Shown here in pieces: positions 10,832 to 21,613 of a stretch of 64,000 bases of DNA. The notes under the pieces were generated by a model, which had not been told where the DNA came from, searched no databases, and worked only from the letters and a program-made list of their open reading frames with translations. Origin of the DNA: JBBIWA01 sp037439425. GTDB taxonomy: Bacteria; Acidobacteriota; Blastocatellia; RBC074. The position numbers and the translations under genes were made by a program. Location of the stretch: contig JBBIWA010000006.1 of NCBI GenBank assembly GCA_037439425.1, forward strand, positions 62,001 to 126,000, given 5' to 3'. The first letter of the stretch is position 1. Every line of letters starts with the position of its first letter.

Positions 10832-13800
10832 TTATTCCTTCGTAATCGTCTCGTCCAGATTGAGCAGCAGTCGTGCCACCATCACCCAGGGCGCGACTTT
10901 GTGCAGGTCAACCTCTTCAGGGATTTTGTTCAGATCGGTCGTTGAAACGTAGACGGCTGCTGCTGTGCGCCCATCGAAATACCTTTGCTGCTCTTGCAAA
11001 AAGGCCATCAATCGTTGCAGCTCGAAATCATCCGGCTTGCGGCCAGTGCATAGTCGAAAAGCGTAGCTCATCTTTGAGTGGTCATCACTGCCGCCTGCCT
11101 TCCAGACGCGCAAGGCCAAAGCTTGTGCCGCTTCCATAAAGACCGTATCGTTCAGAGTCGTGAGCGCCTGCAGGGGAGTGTTGGAGCGGACGCGGCGCGT
11201 GCAGGCGACATCGGCGTTTGGCGCATCAAAGACGGCCATCCCTGGATAGGGCACGGAGCGCTTCCAGAAGGTGTACATACCGCGACGGTAACGATCCTCA
11301 CCGCTACTGGTCTCCCATTTGAAACCGCCATAGGCGAGCGCCATCACGCCGTCAGGAAGCGGCGGGAAGACGCTCGGCCCGCCGATCTTCTTGCTCAGCA
11401 GGCCGCTGGCTGAGAGTGCGATATCGCGAATGATCTCCGCTTCAACGCGCAGACGTGGCGCGCGCGCCAGGAAGCGGTTAGTGGGATCAACTTCGAGCAA
11501 CGCTGGAGTCACTTTTGAAGATTGGCGGTAGACGGCCGAGTTAACGATTAAGCGGTGGATATGCTTGAAGCTCCATCCCCGATCTCTGAATTCACAGGCC
11601 AGCCAGTCGAGCAATTCGGGATGCGAAGGCATTTCACAGCGCGAGCCGAAATCTTCCGGTGTGGTGACCAGGCCCTGACCGAAATACTGCTGCCAGATGC
11701 GATTGACAATCACGCGTGGCGTCAGCGGATTGCTTTTATCCGCAATCCATCTGGCTAGACCGAGACGATTCAGGGGCGCATCCTGCGGAAAGGGATGAAG
11801 AGCAGAAGGTGTGCCGGGGGTGACGACCTCAGCTGGATTCTTCCAATCGCCGCGTTTGAAGATGCGCGTCTCACGCGGCGTTGAACGCGCCATCAAAGCC
11901 AGCGTCGTCGCGCCATATGGCCAATCTTTCATCAACTGGTCAATCTTCTTGTTAGCTTCAGCAAAAGCCGGATCAAGAATACGGTATAAACTGAAGACCT
12001 TTCGCTGTTGCTCCTTGGTGCGTTGACTGGCTGGAATCGAAAGAAGCTGGCGAAGCGGGGCTGGCACAGGATCGAGCTGCGGTTGCCCAGCCGTAGTTAC
12101 CGACAAGCGGAACCGGCCGATGTTCGGCTTACCGCCTACCATCACGTTGATCATCTCATCAGCTTTTTGCGCAAGCTGGAAGGTCAGGAGCGTGCCTTTT
12201 TCAAAGCCGGTGGCTTTTTGGGGGAGGAAGAGAAACTGGCGATTCTGATTGCGGCGCCCAGGGCCGGCGTCACTGCTCCAGTGAGTTTTGAGGTTGCCAT
12301 CAATCACATTCTTGGCCGGGAAATCGGGCAAACTAAAATCAGCAGCCACGGTTGCCCACTCCACCTTCTCTGCGGCTTCGGGTTTATCTAGCGGAGCCGC
12401 TTCCACCGAAAATTCAGTGAAGAAGAAGCTGCCATCAGGCGCGCGTCCGGGCCCTCCTCTAGGTAAGTTGGGATCGGTCAGAAATTCGACGCGAAAGCCA
12501 GTAATATTTTTGAGATTGGTCTTTGCCTTGACGGTGTAGTTGTTGCTCGTCGAATTGTCACCTCGGGCCAGGTAAGAGCCATCTTCGAGCTTGTCGAATT
12601 TCGTGCCGAAAGCGGCGAAGATGCTGGTATCGGTAAGCACTACCCATTGGTCTTCGTACTTGCGCACTTGCTCTTCCCAGGCTGCCATCCGTTTCGGCAG
12701 ATCAGCATCTTTAGCTATCAACTCATCTTCGATCTGCGCGATCCGGGCCAGGATTTCGCGGCGCTTTTTGATCACCTCTTCGCTCGGGACTTCAATCTCC
12801 GGTTCGTCATCGCTGTTGAGGAAGGCATAAAACTGATAGTACTCCTTTTGCGAGATCGGATCGAATTTGTGGGCGTGGCACTGCGCGCAATTGATCGTCA
12901 AACCGAGAAAGGCTTTGCCGATCGCATCCACGCGGTCAATGATCCCTTCGACGCGGAACTGTTCGGGATCTACGCCGCCCTCTTCGTTGAGCATCGAATT
13001 GCGCAAGAATCCTGTGGCCACTCTTTGCTCCAGCGTGGGGTTGGGCAGGAGATCGCCTGCGAGTTGTTCGATGGTGAATTGGTCGAAAGGCAGATCCCGG
13101 TTGAAAGCTTTGATCACCCAATCGCGATAAGGCCAGATCGAACGCGAACGATCTTTCTCAAAGCCGTTGGTGTCAGCGTAACGCGCTGCATCGAGCCACC
13201 AGCGCCCCCAGCGTTCGCCGTAGTGCGGCGAGGCGAGCAGGCGCTCGACCAGACGTTGGTAAGCCTCAGGGCTTTTGTCGTTGACGAAGTCGTCAATCTC
13301 TTCAAGAGTCGGTGGCAACCCTGTGAGATCGAGGCTGAGACGGCGAATCAGAGTCTCTTTCGGCGCTTCGGGTGAGGGTGTGAGACCACGCTTCTCCAGC
13401 TCCGCCAGAATGAAGTAGTCAATTGGATTGCGCGCCCACGCTTGATTCTTGACTGCAGGCAGTGGTGGGCGCACAGGTGCGACGAAGGCCCAGTGTCTGG
13501 AGCTTAGAGGTGGCTTCGCATCTGGTTCAGGCCAGTCTGCTCCCTGCTCAATCCAGCGGCGGATCAGCGCAATCTGCGCTGGTGCAAGGGGCTGCCCGCC
13601 CAGCGGCATGCGTGGTTCGCCACCCTCTCCGAGCAGACGGTGAAGTAGGCGGCTGCTCTGACTCTGGCCTGGAACGATGACTTTCATGGCCGAGGCTCTG
13701 GCATCGAGGCGCAACCCAGCCCTCGCCCCATTGCCCGCGTGACAGTGGTAGCAGGCTTGCTGAAAGATCGGCTCAATCTGTTTGCGGAAGTCGACCCGCT

Positions 13801-13894
13801 CCTGCCGGGAAGAATAGCTTGCCGATGCCTTCAGCAGCGGCAGCGCTATCACCCCGAAGCAGAAAAGGATACCGAGCAAGAGTAATCGAGGCAT
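10832..13894 (-). CDS. PSD1 and cytochrome c domain protein (DUF1549/DUF1553)
   Basis: A 1020-residue exported protein. ATG 13894 is preferred over an in-frame start at 13915 because GGAG lies six bases upstream and the signal peptide ([20 protein letters not shown]) starts there. Order: signal 1-26; planctomycete-type cytochrome c domain with CYHCH at 48-52; DUF1549 with [17 protein letters not shown] and a second motif CAQCH near 345; a middle region of about 200 residues of beta type; DUF1553 with [18 protein letters not shown] in the C-terminal third. It heads an operon with the DUF1501 gene. Such proteins are thought to be periplasmic redox components tied to polysaccharide breakdown; the substrate is unknown. 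Confidence 0.88.
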   Translation of the reverse strand: MPRLLLLGILFCFGVIALPLLKASASYSSRQERVDFRKQIEPIFQQACYHCHAGNGARAGLRLDARASAMKVIVPGQSQSSRLLHRLLGEGGEPRMPLGGQPLAPAQIALIRRWIEQGADWPEPDAKPPLSSRHWAFVAPVRPPLPAVKNQAWARNPIDYFILAELEKRGLTPSPEAPKETLIRRLSLDLTGLPPTLEEIDDFVNDKSPEAYQRLVERLLASPHYGERWGRWWLDAARYADTNGFEKDRSRSIWPYRDWVIKAFNRDLPFDQFTIEQLAGDLLPNPTLEQRVATGFLRNSMLNEEGGVDPEQFRVEGIIDRVDAIGKAFLGLTINCAQCHAHKFDPISQKEYYQFYAFLNSDDEPEIEVPSEEVIKKRREILARIAQIEDELIAKDADLPKRMAAWEEQVRKYEDQWVVLTDTSIFAAFGTKFDKLEDGSYLARGDNSTSNNYTVKAKTNLKNITGFRVEFLTDPNLPRGGPGRAPDGSFFFTEFSVEAAPLDKPEAAEKVEWATVAADFSLPDFPAKNVIDGNLKTHWSSDAGPGRRNQNRQFLFLPQKATGFEKGTLLTFQLAQKADEMINVMVGGKPNIGRFRLSVTTAGQPQLDPVPAPLRQLLSIPASQRTKEQQRKVFSLYRILDPAFAEANKKIDQLMKDWPYGATTLALMARSTPRETRIFKRGDWKNPAEVVTPGTPSALHPFPQDAPLNRLGLARWIADKSNPLTPRVIVNRIWQQYFGQGLVTTPEDFGSRCEMPSHPELLDWLACEFRDRGWSFKHIHRLIVNSAVYRQSSKVTPALLEVDPTNRFLARAPRLRVEAEIIRDIALSASGLLSKKIGGPSVFPPLPDGVMALAYGGFKWETSSGEDRYRRGMYTFWKRSVPYPGMAVFDAPNADVACTRRVRSNTPLQALTTLNDTVFMEAAQALALRVWKAGGSDDHSKMSYAFRLCTGRKPDDFELQRLMAFLQEQQRYFDGRTAAAVYVSTTDLNKIPEEVDLHKVAPWVMVARLLLNLDETITKE

Positions 13895-14239
13895 GGTTTC
13901 TCCAGTAAAGAACAAAACAAGCAGCAGTTCACAGCGGCTTTCAGTTGACCGACTAGGGTGGGCACGATCTTGCTCCCCTTTAGGTAGTGCGTGCAGGCAG
14001 CTGGAGGGTGAGCGGACGGCTGATGGCTGACTTCTGACACCCGAAGTGGGAGGGAATCATCTCTCGAGATGACGGCTCTCTGGGAAATCAGTCATCAGTT
14101 TTCAGTCGTCAGCAGGCCATCCGTTTGTTGGACACACAGGTGAAAAACGCTGTGCTGAATCAGTAGCGACGAGCGGCGTGCGAGCGTGGCTCCCACAAGC
14201 GACCAGCTCAGGAAGCGGCGCTCGCTACTGATTCGCCGT
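13895..14239. other. Intergenic region with repeats, no gene
   Basis: I see no credible reading frame on either strand. The stretch contains one copy of a 42-base dispersed repeat (13931-13972) and most of a large imperfect inverted repeat that runs into the 3' end of the oxidoreductase gene on its right. Whatever drives the PSD1-DUF1501 operon must lie here, but I could not pick out a convincing promoter. Confidence 0.6.
13931..13972 (+). repeat. 42-base dispersed repeat, copy 1
   Basis: By hand alignment this block matches the reverse complement of 53804-53845 at 34 of 42 positions. The central run GGCTTTCAGTTGACC is identical in both. The copies are about 40 kb apart, inverted relative to each other, and both lie in intergenic space upstream of minus-strand genes. 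No coding explanation is apparent. Confidence 0.6.
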
Positions 14240-14246
14240 TCAGCAC
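14152..14246. repeat. Large imperfect inverted repeat at the end of a Gfo/Idh gene
   Basis: The left arm 14152-14175 (GTGCTGAA...CAGTAGCGACGAGCG) pairs with the right arm 14219-14246, which carries a six-base insertion. The stop codon of the Gfo/Idh gene (14240-14242) lies inside the right arm. The core GTAGCGAGCG also occurs at 37211-37222. No T-tract follows on either strand, so it is not a standard terminator; a REP-like or transposon-derived palindrome is more likely. Confidence 0.5.
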
Positions 14247-15652
14247 CTGTTTGCGCCGTTGGCCTGCATCGTTTCAGGATCCCACTCGTAGATGCGATTC
14301 TCAAAGTAGCTGAGATTGGCCAGCAGCGCTGGCGCTGCGGCGCGGAAGCCGAACACCGCATCTTCAAGCACCTGCTCGCGCGTGCGCATAGCCCGGAAGA
14401 AATTCTTGAAGTGGTCAAGGCGCTCACGATAATTGTTCGGCGGCAAGTATCTCTCGTCAGCCAAGGTTCTGGTTTCCGGCTCCCGTAGCGGATACTTCGC
14501 GCGATACTCTTTGAGGAATTGCTCCTGGATCGCCTTCGGGAAGGTATCAATCGTGTAACCAGGTTCTTTGAGCGGCGGTCGGCGTTTGAGCGTGACGCCG
14601 TTGTCGATCTGGATCACGCCTTCGCTGCCAACAAATCGGTAGACCCAGGTGTCGCCGCCGTACTGGTCGATCTCTCCATCGGCGAAGTTGACGCGGAAGA
14701 CGACATTAAAAGCAGGGTGCTGGCTCGTTTTCGGATAATCAAAGAGACCGAGCAACAGGTCTGGTACATCGCGTCCATCCTTCCAGAAGTGAAGTCCACC
14801 TGAGGCCACCACCCGCGAAGGGCCTTTGGCGCCGGTGATGAAATGCAGGCTGCTGAATTGATGGACAAACAGATCGCCTCCGATGCCCGTGCCGTAGTCG
14901 CGATAGTTGCGCCACCGGAAGAGCCGGATCGGATCGAAAGGCACCTTGGGCGCGCGGCCAAGGAAGCGATCCCAGTCAATCGTCTCCGGCGAGGCATCAG
15001 GCGGAATCGAGTATTGCCAGGCTCCGATAGGCGAGCGGCGATAGAGCGATGATTCGACCATATTCAGCTCGCCGATGACGCCGGAGGCCAGCAGCTCTTG
15101 AGCCTTCTTGTAAACAATGGAACTGACAAACTGGCTGCCGACCTGTAAGATGCGCTTCGTTTGTTTTTGCGCCTCGATCACCGGATGGCCTTCAGCCAGA
15201 GTCTGCACCATCGGCTTTTCGCAATAAACATCCTTGCCCGCTTTCATCGCATCAATGGCCATTTGCGAATGCCAGTGATCCGGTGTGGCGATGATGATGG
15301 CATCCACATCTGAGCGCACCAGAAGCTCGCGGTAATCGCGCGTTGTGAAGATGTGCGTGCCAAAGACCTCTTTCACACGCGCAAGTCGTCCGTCGTAAAC
15401 ATCCGCTGCGGCCACCAGCTCCACGCCGGGCACCCGCAGCGCCGTCTCCACATCGCCAAACCCCATCTGGCCTGCGCCGATGAGCGCGAGGCGAATACGA
15501 TCATTGGCTGACACCTGCTGCGGCATCTCTTCAGCTTCAAGGAAATAAGTCTTCGGTGAGCCCAAAATGGATGGCGAGCTTCCCATCACCATCGTACTGG
15601 CCGTGGCTAGCTTGATAAAATTGCGTCGTGATTTCTGGTGCGATTTGTTCAT
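14240..15652 (-). CDS. Gfo/Idh/MocA family oxidoreductase with Tat-type signal
   Basis: A 470-residue NAD(P)-dependent sugar dehydrogenase-like protein. ATG 15652 is chosen because AAAGGAG lies eight bases upstream and a Tat-type leader starts there ([13 protein letters not shown]); the upstream in-frame start at 15688 adds only polar residues. After the leader comes the Rossmann motif IGAGQMG, then VYCEKPM, the family's conserved EKP motif, near residue 147. Such exported members act on sugars or sugar-like substrates with a bound cofactor; the substrate is unknown. It follows a xylose-isomerase-like epimerase by 69 bases, and the same two families recur at 46624-49026 in the opposite order. 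Confidence 0.85.
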   Translation of the reverse strand: MNKSHQKSRRNFIKLATASTMVMGSSPSILGSPKTYFLEAEEMPQQVSANDRIRLALIGAGQMGFGDVETALRVPGVELVAAADVYDGRLARVKEVFGTHIFTTRDYRELLVRSDVDAIIIATPDHWHSQMAIDAMKAGKDVYCEKPMVQTLAEGHPVIEAQKQTKRILQVGSQFVSSIVYKKAQELLASGVIGELNMVESSLYRRSPIGAWQYSIPPDASPETIDWDRFLGRAPKVPFDPIRLFRWRNYRDYGTGIGGDLFVHQFSSLHFITGAKGPSRVVASGGLHFWKDGRDVPDLLLGLFDYPKTSQHPAFNVVFRVNFADGEIDQYGGDTWVYRFVGSEGVIQIDNGVTLKRRPPLKEPGYTIDTFPKAIQEQFLKEYRAKYPLREPETRTLADERYLPPNNYRERLDHFKNFFRAMRTREQVLEDAVFGFRAAAPALLANLSYFENRIYEWDPETMQANGANRC

Positions 15653-15721
15653 AGCCGATGCTCCTTTGGGTTCTGCTTGACTGCTCATAGAAACTTGATT
15701 TTGCCAGCTTGCGCTAGAGCC

Positions 15722-16654
15722 TTAAGCGGCGAACGCTTCGCGGAGGACCTTCAGACTCTTGGGAACGGCGGTAGCAGGATCCTCCTTGCCTTCCATTTCC
15801 AGGGAGACGTAACCGGTGAAGTTGGCCTGGCGTAGAATTTTGGCCAGGCGCGGATAATCCAGCTCCAGGGTATACCATTCGCCGCCGCCGTAATAAGTTT
15901 TAGCCTGCACGATCTTGGCATAAGGCGCGAGCTTCTCAAACTGCGAATAAGGATCGCCCACGAAGTTGCCCGTGTCCAGATTGACTCCTAGCCAGGGAGA
16001 GTTAATCGAGTGGTAGATCGCCAACAGATCATCCGGGTAGGTAGTCAGCCCCCAGTGGTTCTCCAAAGCCAGCATTACCCCGGCTTTTTCCGCTGCGGGC
16101 AGGCACTTTTCAATGGAGTCTACGACCCACTTCATGGCGTCCTCTTTGGTGTAACCCGGCAGAGGTGGCTCGATCCCTTTGGCCTTCATCAGGTCGTCGA
16201 AGGATTTAATCGTCTTCCAGCGGCCAGAATTGAGGCGAATGCAGGGAATGCCCATCTGATAAGCCAGCTCAATGCAGTGCTTGGTATGGTCAATATTCTT
16301 CTGCCGCTCGGCTGGATCTGGCGAGACGAAATCCTGATGAATGGAGAGCATAATCAGATCCAGACCATTGACGAAAGCCGCGCGCTTGAGTTTGTTCAGG
16401 TAGGCAGTGGATTCTTCCGCCATCTGGCGATGCAGGATCTCCACCCCATCGAACCCGAGGCGAGCGGCTTCATCAATGACTTTCTCTACCGGATACTTCT
16501 CAGTTCTGAAATGCCAGTACGAGTAAGTGGAGACTCCGATACGAATCCGCTGCGGCGATGAGGTTGCCTGGGCCACCTGGTGAAGAGCAGGAGAGAAAGA
16601 AAACAACGTCGCGCTGGCTCCTCGCTTGAGTAAGGAGCGCCGTGATAATCTCAT
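15722..16654 (-). CDS. Sugar phosphate isomerase/epimerase family protein, Tat-type signal
   Basis: A 310-residue AP-endonuclease-2/xylose-isomerase-like TIM barrel. The N-terminus ([20 protein letters not shown]) is a Tat-type leader. Metal-ligand-type positions are visible in [16 protein letters not shown] and [10 protein letters not shown]. The start has AGGAGGGG directly upstream. It is the first gene of a two-gene unit with the Gfo/Idh oxidoreductase. An isomerase and an oxidoreductase acting on the same exported sugar substrate is the natural reading, but the reaction is not known. Confidence 0.85.
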   Translation of the reverse strand: MRLSRRSLLKRGASATLFSFSPALHQVAQATSSPQRIRIGVSTYSYWHFRTEKYPVEKVIDEAARLGFDGVEILHRQMAEESTAYLNKLKRAAFVNGLDLIMLSIHQDFVSPDPAERQKNIDHTKHCIELAYQMGIPCIRLNSGRWKTIKSFDDLMKAKGIEPPLPGYTKEDAMKWVVDSIEKCLPAAEKAGVMLALENHWGLTTYPDDLLAIYHSINSPWLGVNLDTGNFVGDPYSQFEKLAPYAKIVQAKTYYGGGEWYTLELDYPRLAKILRQANFTGYVSLEMEGKEDPATAVPKSLKVLREAFAA

Positions 16655-16774
16655 AGCCCCTCCTTCTGATTGAGGCTGGCGAAATGCAAACTAGAGGCTA
16701 GCTCTAATAGCGGGCGCAGTCAACTCTCTAAACCACGCGCAGCCAACCCTAAATAAAAGGGTGAGGTTAAGGGC

Positions 16775-17027
16775 TTAGTCTGGTTTCTGGTTAGCGCGTG
16801 CTTTGACCTCTTCGATCAAGGCTTGCCAATGCCTGTTCATCCGCGGCCGATTCCTGAGGCTGTCAAGGATATTAGGAACGGTCGGCGCACTCAAGCTCGA
16901 GCACGGCGGTAATCATCTCCTCCTGGTAGTAACCTGCTATGGATGAAGAAGGATCTGTGCGCCCGCCATGGCCTGGGGGCAGTAAAGCTCCGGGTGTGGG
17001 GCCGTCGCGGCCTAGGGGGTACATCAT
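16775..17027 (-). pseudogene. Small ORF after yifB, apparently frameshifted
   Basis: After the yifB stop a 51-codon frame opens at ATG 17027 and ends at TAA 16872-16874 (ending YYQEEMITAVLELE-CADRS). The next frame continues with equally protein-like sequence (APTVPNILDSLRNRPR, then HWQALIEEVKARANQKPD) to TAA 16775-16777. Removing one base near 16890 would join them into a protein of about 83 residues. I do not recognise the family. It is on the same strand as yifB, 40 bases downstream, and may share its transcript. It could be a genuine pseudogene, a sequencing error, or two unrelated short frames. Confidence 0.4.
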
Positions 17028-17067
17028 CCCGTCAAGCTCGAAAAGCGAGAGCTTGTCTGCTGCCGTG

Positions 17068-18615
17068 CTATTGCCAGAAGTTACGATCCAGCGTGCGATA
17101 GTTCACGGCCTCGGCAATGTGCAGTTCAGTGATCTGCTCCGCTCCTTCTAAATCCGCAATCGTCCGGCTCACCTTGAGGATCCGATCATAGGCGCGCGCC
17201 GAGAGGCCCCACTTAGTGATAGCTCGTTCGAGCAAGGCCTGTGGGCCGGGAGCAAGCTGGCAGTGCTTGCGAATCAAGCGCGGCGTCATCTGCGCATTCG
17301 AGTAGACCTGCTCTCCAGCAAAGCGCCGCTGTTGCAGCTCGCGCGCGCGCTTGACACGCTGGCGGATTTCGGCTGAACCTTCCGTAGCTTCCTGCGCTGA
17401 AAGTTCACTTACTTTCACAGCCGGCACATCAATATGAATGTCAATGCGGTCAAGCAGCGGGCCGGAGATCTTCGAGATGTAACGTTGAATTTGCGCAAGC
17501 GTGCACTTACACTCGCGCGTCGGGTCGTTGAAGTAACCACAAGGGCAAGGATTCATCGCCGCCACCAGCATAAAACTCGAAGGGAAGGTGAGTGACATGG
17601 CGGCGCGGCTGATGGTGACCTTTTGGTCTTCGAGCGGTTGTCGCAATACCTCCAGCACATTGCGCTCGAATTCCGGCAACTCATCAAGAAAGAGCACACC
17701 ATTATGAGCCAGACTCACCTCGCCAGGCCGCGGGATCGCGCCGCCGCCGATCAAGCCCGCGTCGCTGATGGTATGATGGGGCGAGCGAAAGGGGCGGACC
17801 GTGAGCAAGCCGCGCGCATCGGTAAACCCGGCCACACTGTGGATTTTGGTGGTTTCAATCGCCTCTTCAAAAGTGATTGGCGGCAGGATCGTCGGGATCC
17901 GCTTGGCCAGCATGGTCTTGCCCGAGCCGGGCGGGCCGATGAGCAAAATATTGTGCCCACCGGCAGTCGCTACCTCAATGGCGCGCTTGGCAGAAAGCTG
18001 CCCACGCACTTCGCGGAAATCGACCGGGTATTGATCGGCTGAATTTAGCAGCTCAGTCAGCTCCAGGCGCAGCGGCTCAGGCGGGGGATCAGAGTTGAGC
18101 AGCGCGACCACTTCGCGCAAGTCTTTCACTGGATAGACGTCCAACTCACTGACCACTGCCGCCTCGCGCGCGTTATCAACCGGCAGCAAGAGGCGTTTGA
18201 GTTGTTTGCGCCGCGCGGCTACAGCTATTGGCAGGGCTCCGCGAATGGGGCGGACGCGACCATCCAGCGCCAGTTCGCCCACCAGCAGCGTGTCGTCTAG
18301 ATGTTCACGCTGCAGGTCACCGTTAGCTCCCAGAATCCCTACTGCAATAGGCAAGTCGAAAGCGGAACCCTCCTTCTTGATGTCGGCAGGTGCCAGGTTG
18401 ATCGTGGTCCTGTGGATGGGGAAAAAGAAGCCGCAGTTGGTAATGGCGGCCCGGATCCGTTCACGGCTCTCACGCACAGCCAGATCAGGCAATCCGACCA
18501 CGGTGACGCTCGTTTCATGTTGGGCATCACCTGCACGAGGGGTCAAGTCTACCTCAACCTCGACCAGCTCGGCATCTATCCCATAGACTGCTGCGCTGAT
18601 AGTCTTGAAAAGCAA
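17068..18615 (-). CDS. YifB/ComM-type Mg chelatase-like AAA ATPase
   Basis: A 515-residue YifB-family ATPase, related to ComM, a helicase that helps integrate DNA during transformation. I place the start at TTG 18615: TGGAGGTG lies five to six bases upstream and the protein then begins [12 protein letters not shown], where the family begins. Starting at the far upstream ATG 18750 would add 45 unrelated residues. Order: N-terminal ChlI-like domain 1-170; AAA+ domain with Walker A GPPGSGKT at 227-234 and the Walker B region [10 protein letters not shown]; conserved Cys cluster [12 protein letters not shown]-terminal Mg-chelatase domain to the end. Length is normal for the family. Confidence 0.9.
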   Translation of the reverse strand: MLFKTISAAVYGIDAELVEVEVDLTPRAGDAQHETSVTVVGLPDLAVRESRERIRAAITNCGFFFPIHRTTINLAPADIKKEGSAFDLPIAVGILGANGDLQREHLDDTLLVGELALDGRVRPIRGALPIAVAARRKQLKRLLLPVDNAREAAVVSELDVYPVKDLREVVALLNSDPPPEPLRLELTELLNSADQYPVDFREVRGQLSAKRAIEVATAGGHNILLIGPPGSGKTMLAKRIPTILPPITFEEAIETTKIHSVAGFTDARGLLTVRPFRSPHHTISDAGLIGGGAIPRPGEVSLAHNGVLFLDELPEFERNVLEVLRQPLEDQKVTISRAAMSLTFPSSFMLVAAMNPCPCGYFNDPTRECKCTLAQIQRYISKISGPLLDRIDIHIDVPAVKVSELSAQEATEGSAEIRQRVKRARELQQRRFAGEQVYSNAQMTPRLIRKHCQLAPGPQALLERAITKWGLSARAYDRILKVSRTIADLEGAEQITELHIAEAVNYRTLDRNFWQ

Positions 18616-18772
18616 AGCCCACACCTCCAGCCTGCTCTCGCCTTCGGAGACGAAAACAACCTGCTGCGAGACAGCATAAGGCAGCAAACTGGCAAGTTCG
18701 CTGCCAAACTGGAATAGAGGCTCAGACGGGGCCTCTAGATGATGATTCACTTGAGGTGGCTAGAACTTGACG

Positions 18773-20509
18773 CTAGCGGCGGCGCGAGCGCGCCGGCACT
18801 TTGATAGTTTGGCCCGCGCGCAGCTTCGCCGAAGGACTGATGCGATTGAGCGCTGCAATATCGCGTGGTGAAACACCGTAGCGCGCCGCAATATCGCCCA
18901 TCGTATCCCCAGGCTTAACCCGATAGGTAATCAATTTGGTGGACTTACTAGCATTGGCCGTCAGTGTGCCTTTAGGGGCCACGGCAGCAACGGTGCGCAG
19001 CCCGCTGCTGTAAGGAATGATCACTTTCTGGCCGGGGGTTAGATTACCCCCATTGACCGCTGCCAGCATCTCCTCTGAGACTCCCGTCCGGCGCGCGATG
19101 GAAGCGAAAGTGTCATCATTGTGTACTGTCTCCAGCCGCCAGCTTGTGCGCTTGTCGGGCGGGATGCGCCTGAGTGCTGCCTGCAACTGTTTCCCTTTGC
19201 CTACAGGGACGCGCAGCGGATGCGGTGTCTCGGGTGGTGTGACACCGCGCTTGAGCTCTGGATTGAGCGCCGACAGGTATTCGTAGGGGGCATCCACAGC
19301 ATCGGCCACCAAACGTAGATCAACCGAGTTATTGACGATCACCGTATCATAAACAAGCGGCGGATCAGGCTTGACATCAAAGCCATAGCGCTCGGGGTTT
19401 TTGGCAATGATGATCGTGGCGAGAATATTAGGAACATAGTTGCGCGTCTCGCGCGGGAGCAGACCGCGCTTATGGAGTTCCCAGAAGTCAGCATAGCCTG
19501 ATCGGGCAATCGCATAATCCACCCGGCCTTCACCCGAATTGTAAGCTGCCATCGCTAATTCCCAGTTGCCCGCATAGCGATCGGCTAGCCATTTGAGATA
19601 ACGCGCCGAAGCGCGGGTCGCCTTTTCAAAGCTAGAGCGCTCATCTACCCAGTAGTCCTGGCGCAATCCATAACGCGCTCCCGTCGAGGGAATAAATTGC
19701 CAGATGCCAACTGCCGAGGCCCAGGAGCGCGCCAGCGGAGACCAGGCGCTTTCCACTTGCGCCAGCCAGGCCAGGTCCTGAGGCACTCCTTCCTCTTTGA
19801 AGATCTTGCGCGCCATCGGCATAAAGCGCCCGGCGCGGCGCAAGCCGGTCTCCATTGTGGCGCGGCCGCGACCCGTATAGTAGTTGATGAAGCTTTGAAT
19901 CAATGCATTCGGCTTGAAGCTGAAGTCGAGATTGGCTGCCGCGATCGCTGATTGCGCTGCCGCGTCGGTGGCTCCTTTGGTCTCTTCCTCCGTTAGTTCC
20001 AGCCTGGCTAGTTCATCGAGCGGGGAAGGCTCATAAGATTGCTCGCCGAAGCCGCGCCGATCGGTCTGTGGCTCTCGCTGAGTGGTTGCTGGTGAAGCCG
20101 AGGCGCGGTTACCTGAAGCTGTTTGAGGGCTTGTGGGCGAGGCTTTAATGAGTGCCAGGTGGCGCTGAAAGATATGCTCAACCAGTTGGTGATAATGTTG
20201 CTTGAGCCGCGCATCGCTTTGCACATCAATTCCCGATTCTAGGATTATGTCTATCGCGCGGTCATAAGCTTTGCGGGCTTGAGCATAGTTTCCTTCTTTG
20301 AAGTAGATCTCGCCAGCTTGTAAGCGTTCTTCAGAGCGATCAATGATTTTTTGGATCTCTGCGCTGCGGTGCTGAACTTCAATCGGAAGGTCAACGTTGT
20401 TAGGGGAAGAGCCACGACCTTGGGCCCAGATCGGGGTGGCGATTAAAGCAGCACAGAGGTAGGCGGCTAAGAGGCTCCCAGCAAGTCCTCTAAATTGACG
20501 CTTCGGCAT
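18773..20509 (-). CDS. MltD-like lytic transglycosylase with LysM domains
   Basis: A 578-residue exported peptidoglycan enzyme. Signal peptide 1-29 (cut after IWAQ); a helical TPR-like stretch at about 45-120; an SLT (transglycosylase) domain from about 225 to 350 with the catalytic Glu253 in QVESAW, followed by WASAVGIWQFIPSTG; then two LysM peptidoglycan-binding repeats at about 455-500 and 528-572. It cleaves the MurNAc-GlcNAc bond to give anhydro ends. SD GGAGG lies nine bases before ATG 20509. It is divergent from the TPM operon, sharing a 245-base upstream region. Confidence 0.9.
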   Translation of the reverse strand: MPKRQFRGLAGSLLAAYLCAALIATPIWAQGRGSSPNNVDLPIEVQHRSAEIQKIIDRSEERLQAGEIYFKEGNYAQARKAYDRAIDIILESGIDVQSDARLKQHYHQLVEHIFQRHLALIKASPTSPQTASGNRASASPATTQREPQTDRRGFGEQSYEPSPLDELARLELTEEETKGATDAAAQSAIAAANLDFSFKPNALIQSFINYYTGRGRATMETGLRRAGRFMPMARKIFKEEGVPQDLAWLAQVESAWSPLARSWASAVGIWQFIPSTGARYGLRQDYWVDERSSFEKATRASARYLKWLADRYAGNWELAMAAYNSGEGRVDYAIARSGYADFWELHKRGLLPRETRNYVPNILATIIIAKNPERYGFDVKPDPPLVYDTVIVNNSVDLRLVADAVDAPYEYLSALNPELKRGVTPPETPHPLRVPVGKGKQLQAALRRIPPDKRTSWRLETVHNDDTFASIARRTGVSEEMLAAVNGGNLTPGQKVIIPYSSGLRTVAAVAPKGTLTANASKSTKLITYRVKPGDTMGDIAARYGVSPRDIAALNRISPSAKLRAGQTIKVPARSRRR

Positions 20510-20715
20510 TAGTCGTTTTCCTCCGAAAGTAAAAATCCGAAATATTAAGTTTTCAAGCGGGGTGGAGCATTATTTATGGATACCGGAATGGCGCATTGTG
20601 AAACGCGACCAACGCGCTGGCATTGTAACTTTTACACTCCACGATGTCAAACTCAATCTCGTCTCATCTCGCCACCCCTCTGGCAGCCCAGGGAACCATT
20701 CGATCCCGGGCGGAG

Positions 20716-20745
20716 TTGACAGGATCAGGGTTCCCTCTGTATAAG
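20716..20745 (+). promoter_or_regulatory. Sigma-70-type promoter of the TPM operon
   Basis: TTGACA at 20716-20721, an 18-base spacer, and TATAAG at 20740-20745. The -10 box ends only nine bases before ATG 20755, so transcription would start two to four bases before the start codon, giving a nearly leaderless mRNA. If translation instead begins further downstream the leader would be longer, but the signal peptide starts at 20755. Confidence 0.5.
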
Positions 20746-20754
20746 GGCTATGGG

Positions 20755-21591
20755 ATGAAACTTTCACTGAAGACGGCCTGGAGACTATGCGCAGTCATCG
20801 TCTGTGCGTCCTCTCTTAACACGCTCGCGCAGGGGCCCAAGTTCCCACCTTATGCCGGCCATGTCAATGATTTCGCCAATATCATTGAGGCAGCGACTGA
20901 AGAGCAACTGGAAACCCTCCTGCTCAACTTTGAACGACGCACCGGAGCGCAAATTGCCGTCGTTACTGTAGCCTCACTCGAAGGCCGGTCGATTGAGGAG
21001 TATGCCGTTGACCTTTTCCGGAGCTGGGGAATCGGAGCGAGAAGCGGGAAAGATAAAGACAAAGGGTTGCTTTTGCTGATCGCTCCCAATGAGAGGCGTT
21101 CGCGCCTGGAAATCGGCTACGGGTTAGAGGGCGATCTCCCGGACGGGCTGGCAGGTGAGATTCTGCGCCGCATGCGTCCATTTTTCAAAGAGCAGCAATG
21201 GTCACGAGGGATCTCCGTCGGAGTCCAAACGATCCTGGCTACACTGGCCCAGAAATGGAATATCCCGCTCGAAGGCATTGATCAACGATATGCATACTCT
21301 CGTCAGCAATCAGAAGAAGACTCCGGTATTTCAGTCTTATTGTTTCCCATCTTTGTGATAATTTTCTGGCTAATTATTAGCCGTCTTGGTCCTCGCCGAG
21401 GCGGATACGGTCCCAGTTCTTTGTGGTGGTTGTGGCCTTTGATTTTCAATCGTAGCGGTGGCAGCTTCGGTGGCGGCTCCTGGAGCAGTGGCGGCAGCAG
21501 TTGGGGCGGATTCGGCAGCGGTGGTGCAAGCGGCTGGGGTGGTTTTGGCGGGGGCCGTAGTGGCGGTGGCGGCGCAAGTGACAGTTGGTGA
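20755..21591 (+). CDS. TPM domain protein (YgcG family)
   Basis: A 278-residue envelope protein. ATG 20755 is chosen because the signal sequence ([20 protein letters not shown]) begins there; the in-frame ATG 20644 would add 37 residues lying upstream of the likely promoter. A TPM domain follows ([53 protein letters not shown]), then a membrane helix (about residues 195-213), then a tail of about 60 residues made mainly of Gly and Ser and ending GGGGASDSW. This is the standard architecture of proteins that accompany LemA. Their role is not well defined; some work places TPM proteins in membrane or photosystem repair. Confidence 0.85.
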   Translation: MKLSLKTAWRLCAVIVCASSLNTLAQGPKFPPYAGHVNDFANIIEAATEEQLETLLLNFERRTGAQIAVVTVASLEGRSIEEYAVDLFRSWGIGARSGKDKDKGLLLLIAPNERRSRLEIGYGLEGDLPDGLAGEILRRMRPFFKEQQWSRGISVGVQTILATLAQKWNIPLEGIDQRYAYSRQQSEEDSGISVLLFPIFVIIFWLIISRLGPRRGGYGPSSLWWLWPLIFNRSGGSFGGGSWSSGGSSWGGFGSGGASGWGGFGGGRSGGGGASDSW

Positions 21592-21613
21592 AATCCAGGC
21601 TGAAAGTGTCGAG

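Noticed and set aside
12647..13375. 242-codon plus-strand frame inside the PSD1 gene
   Set aside because: It is the antisense of conserved PSD1/DUF1549 coding sequence and has no family resemblance or ribosome site.
21458..21613. Upstream extension of the unknown gene in the TPM operon
   Set aside because: These codons are a shifted read of the Gly/Ser-rich TPM tail (Ala/Val-rich low complexity); ATG 21614 has the better position.
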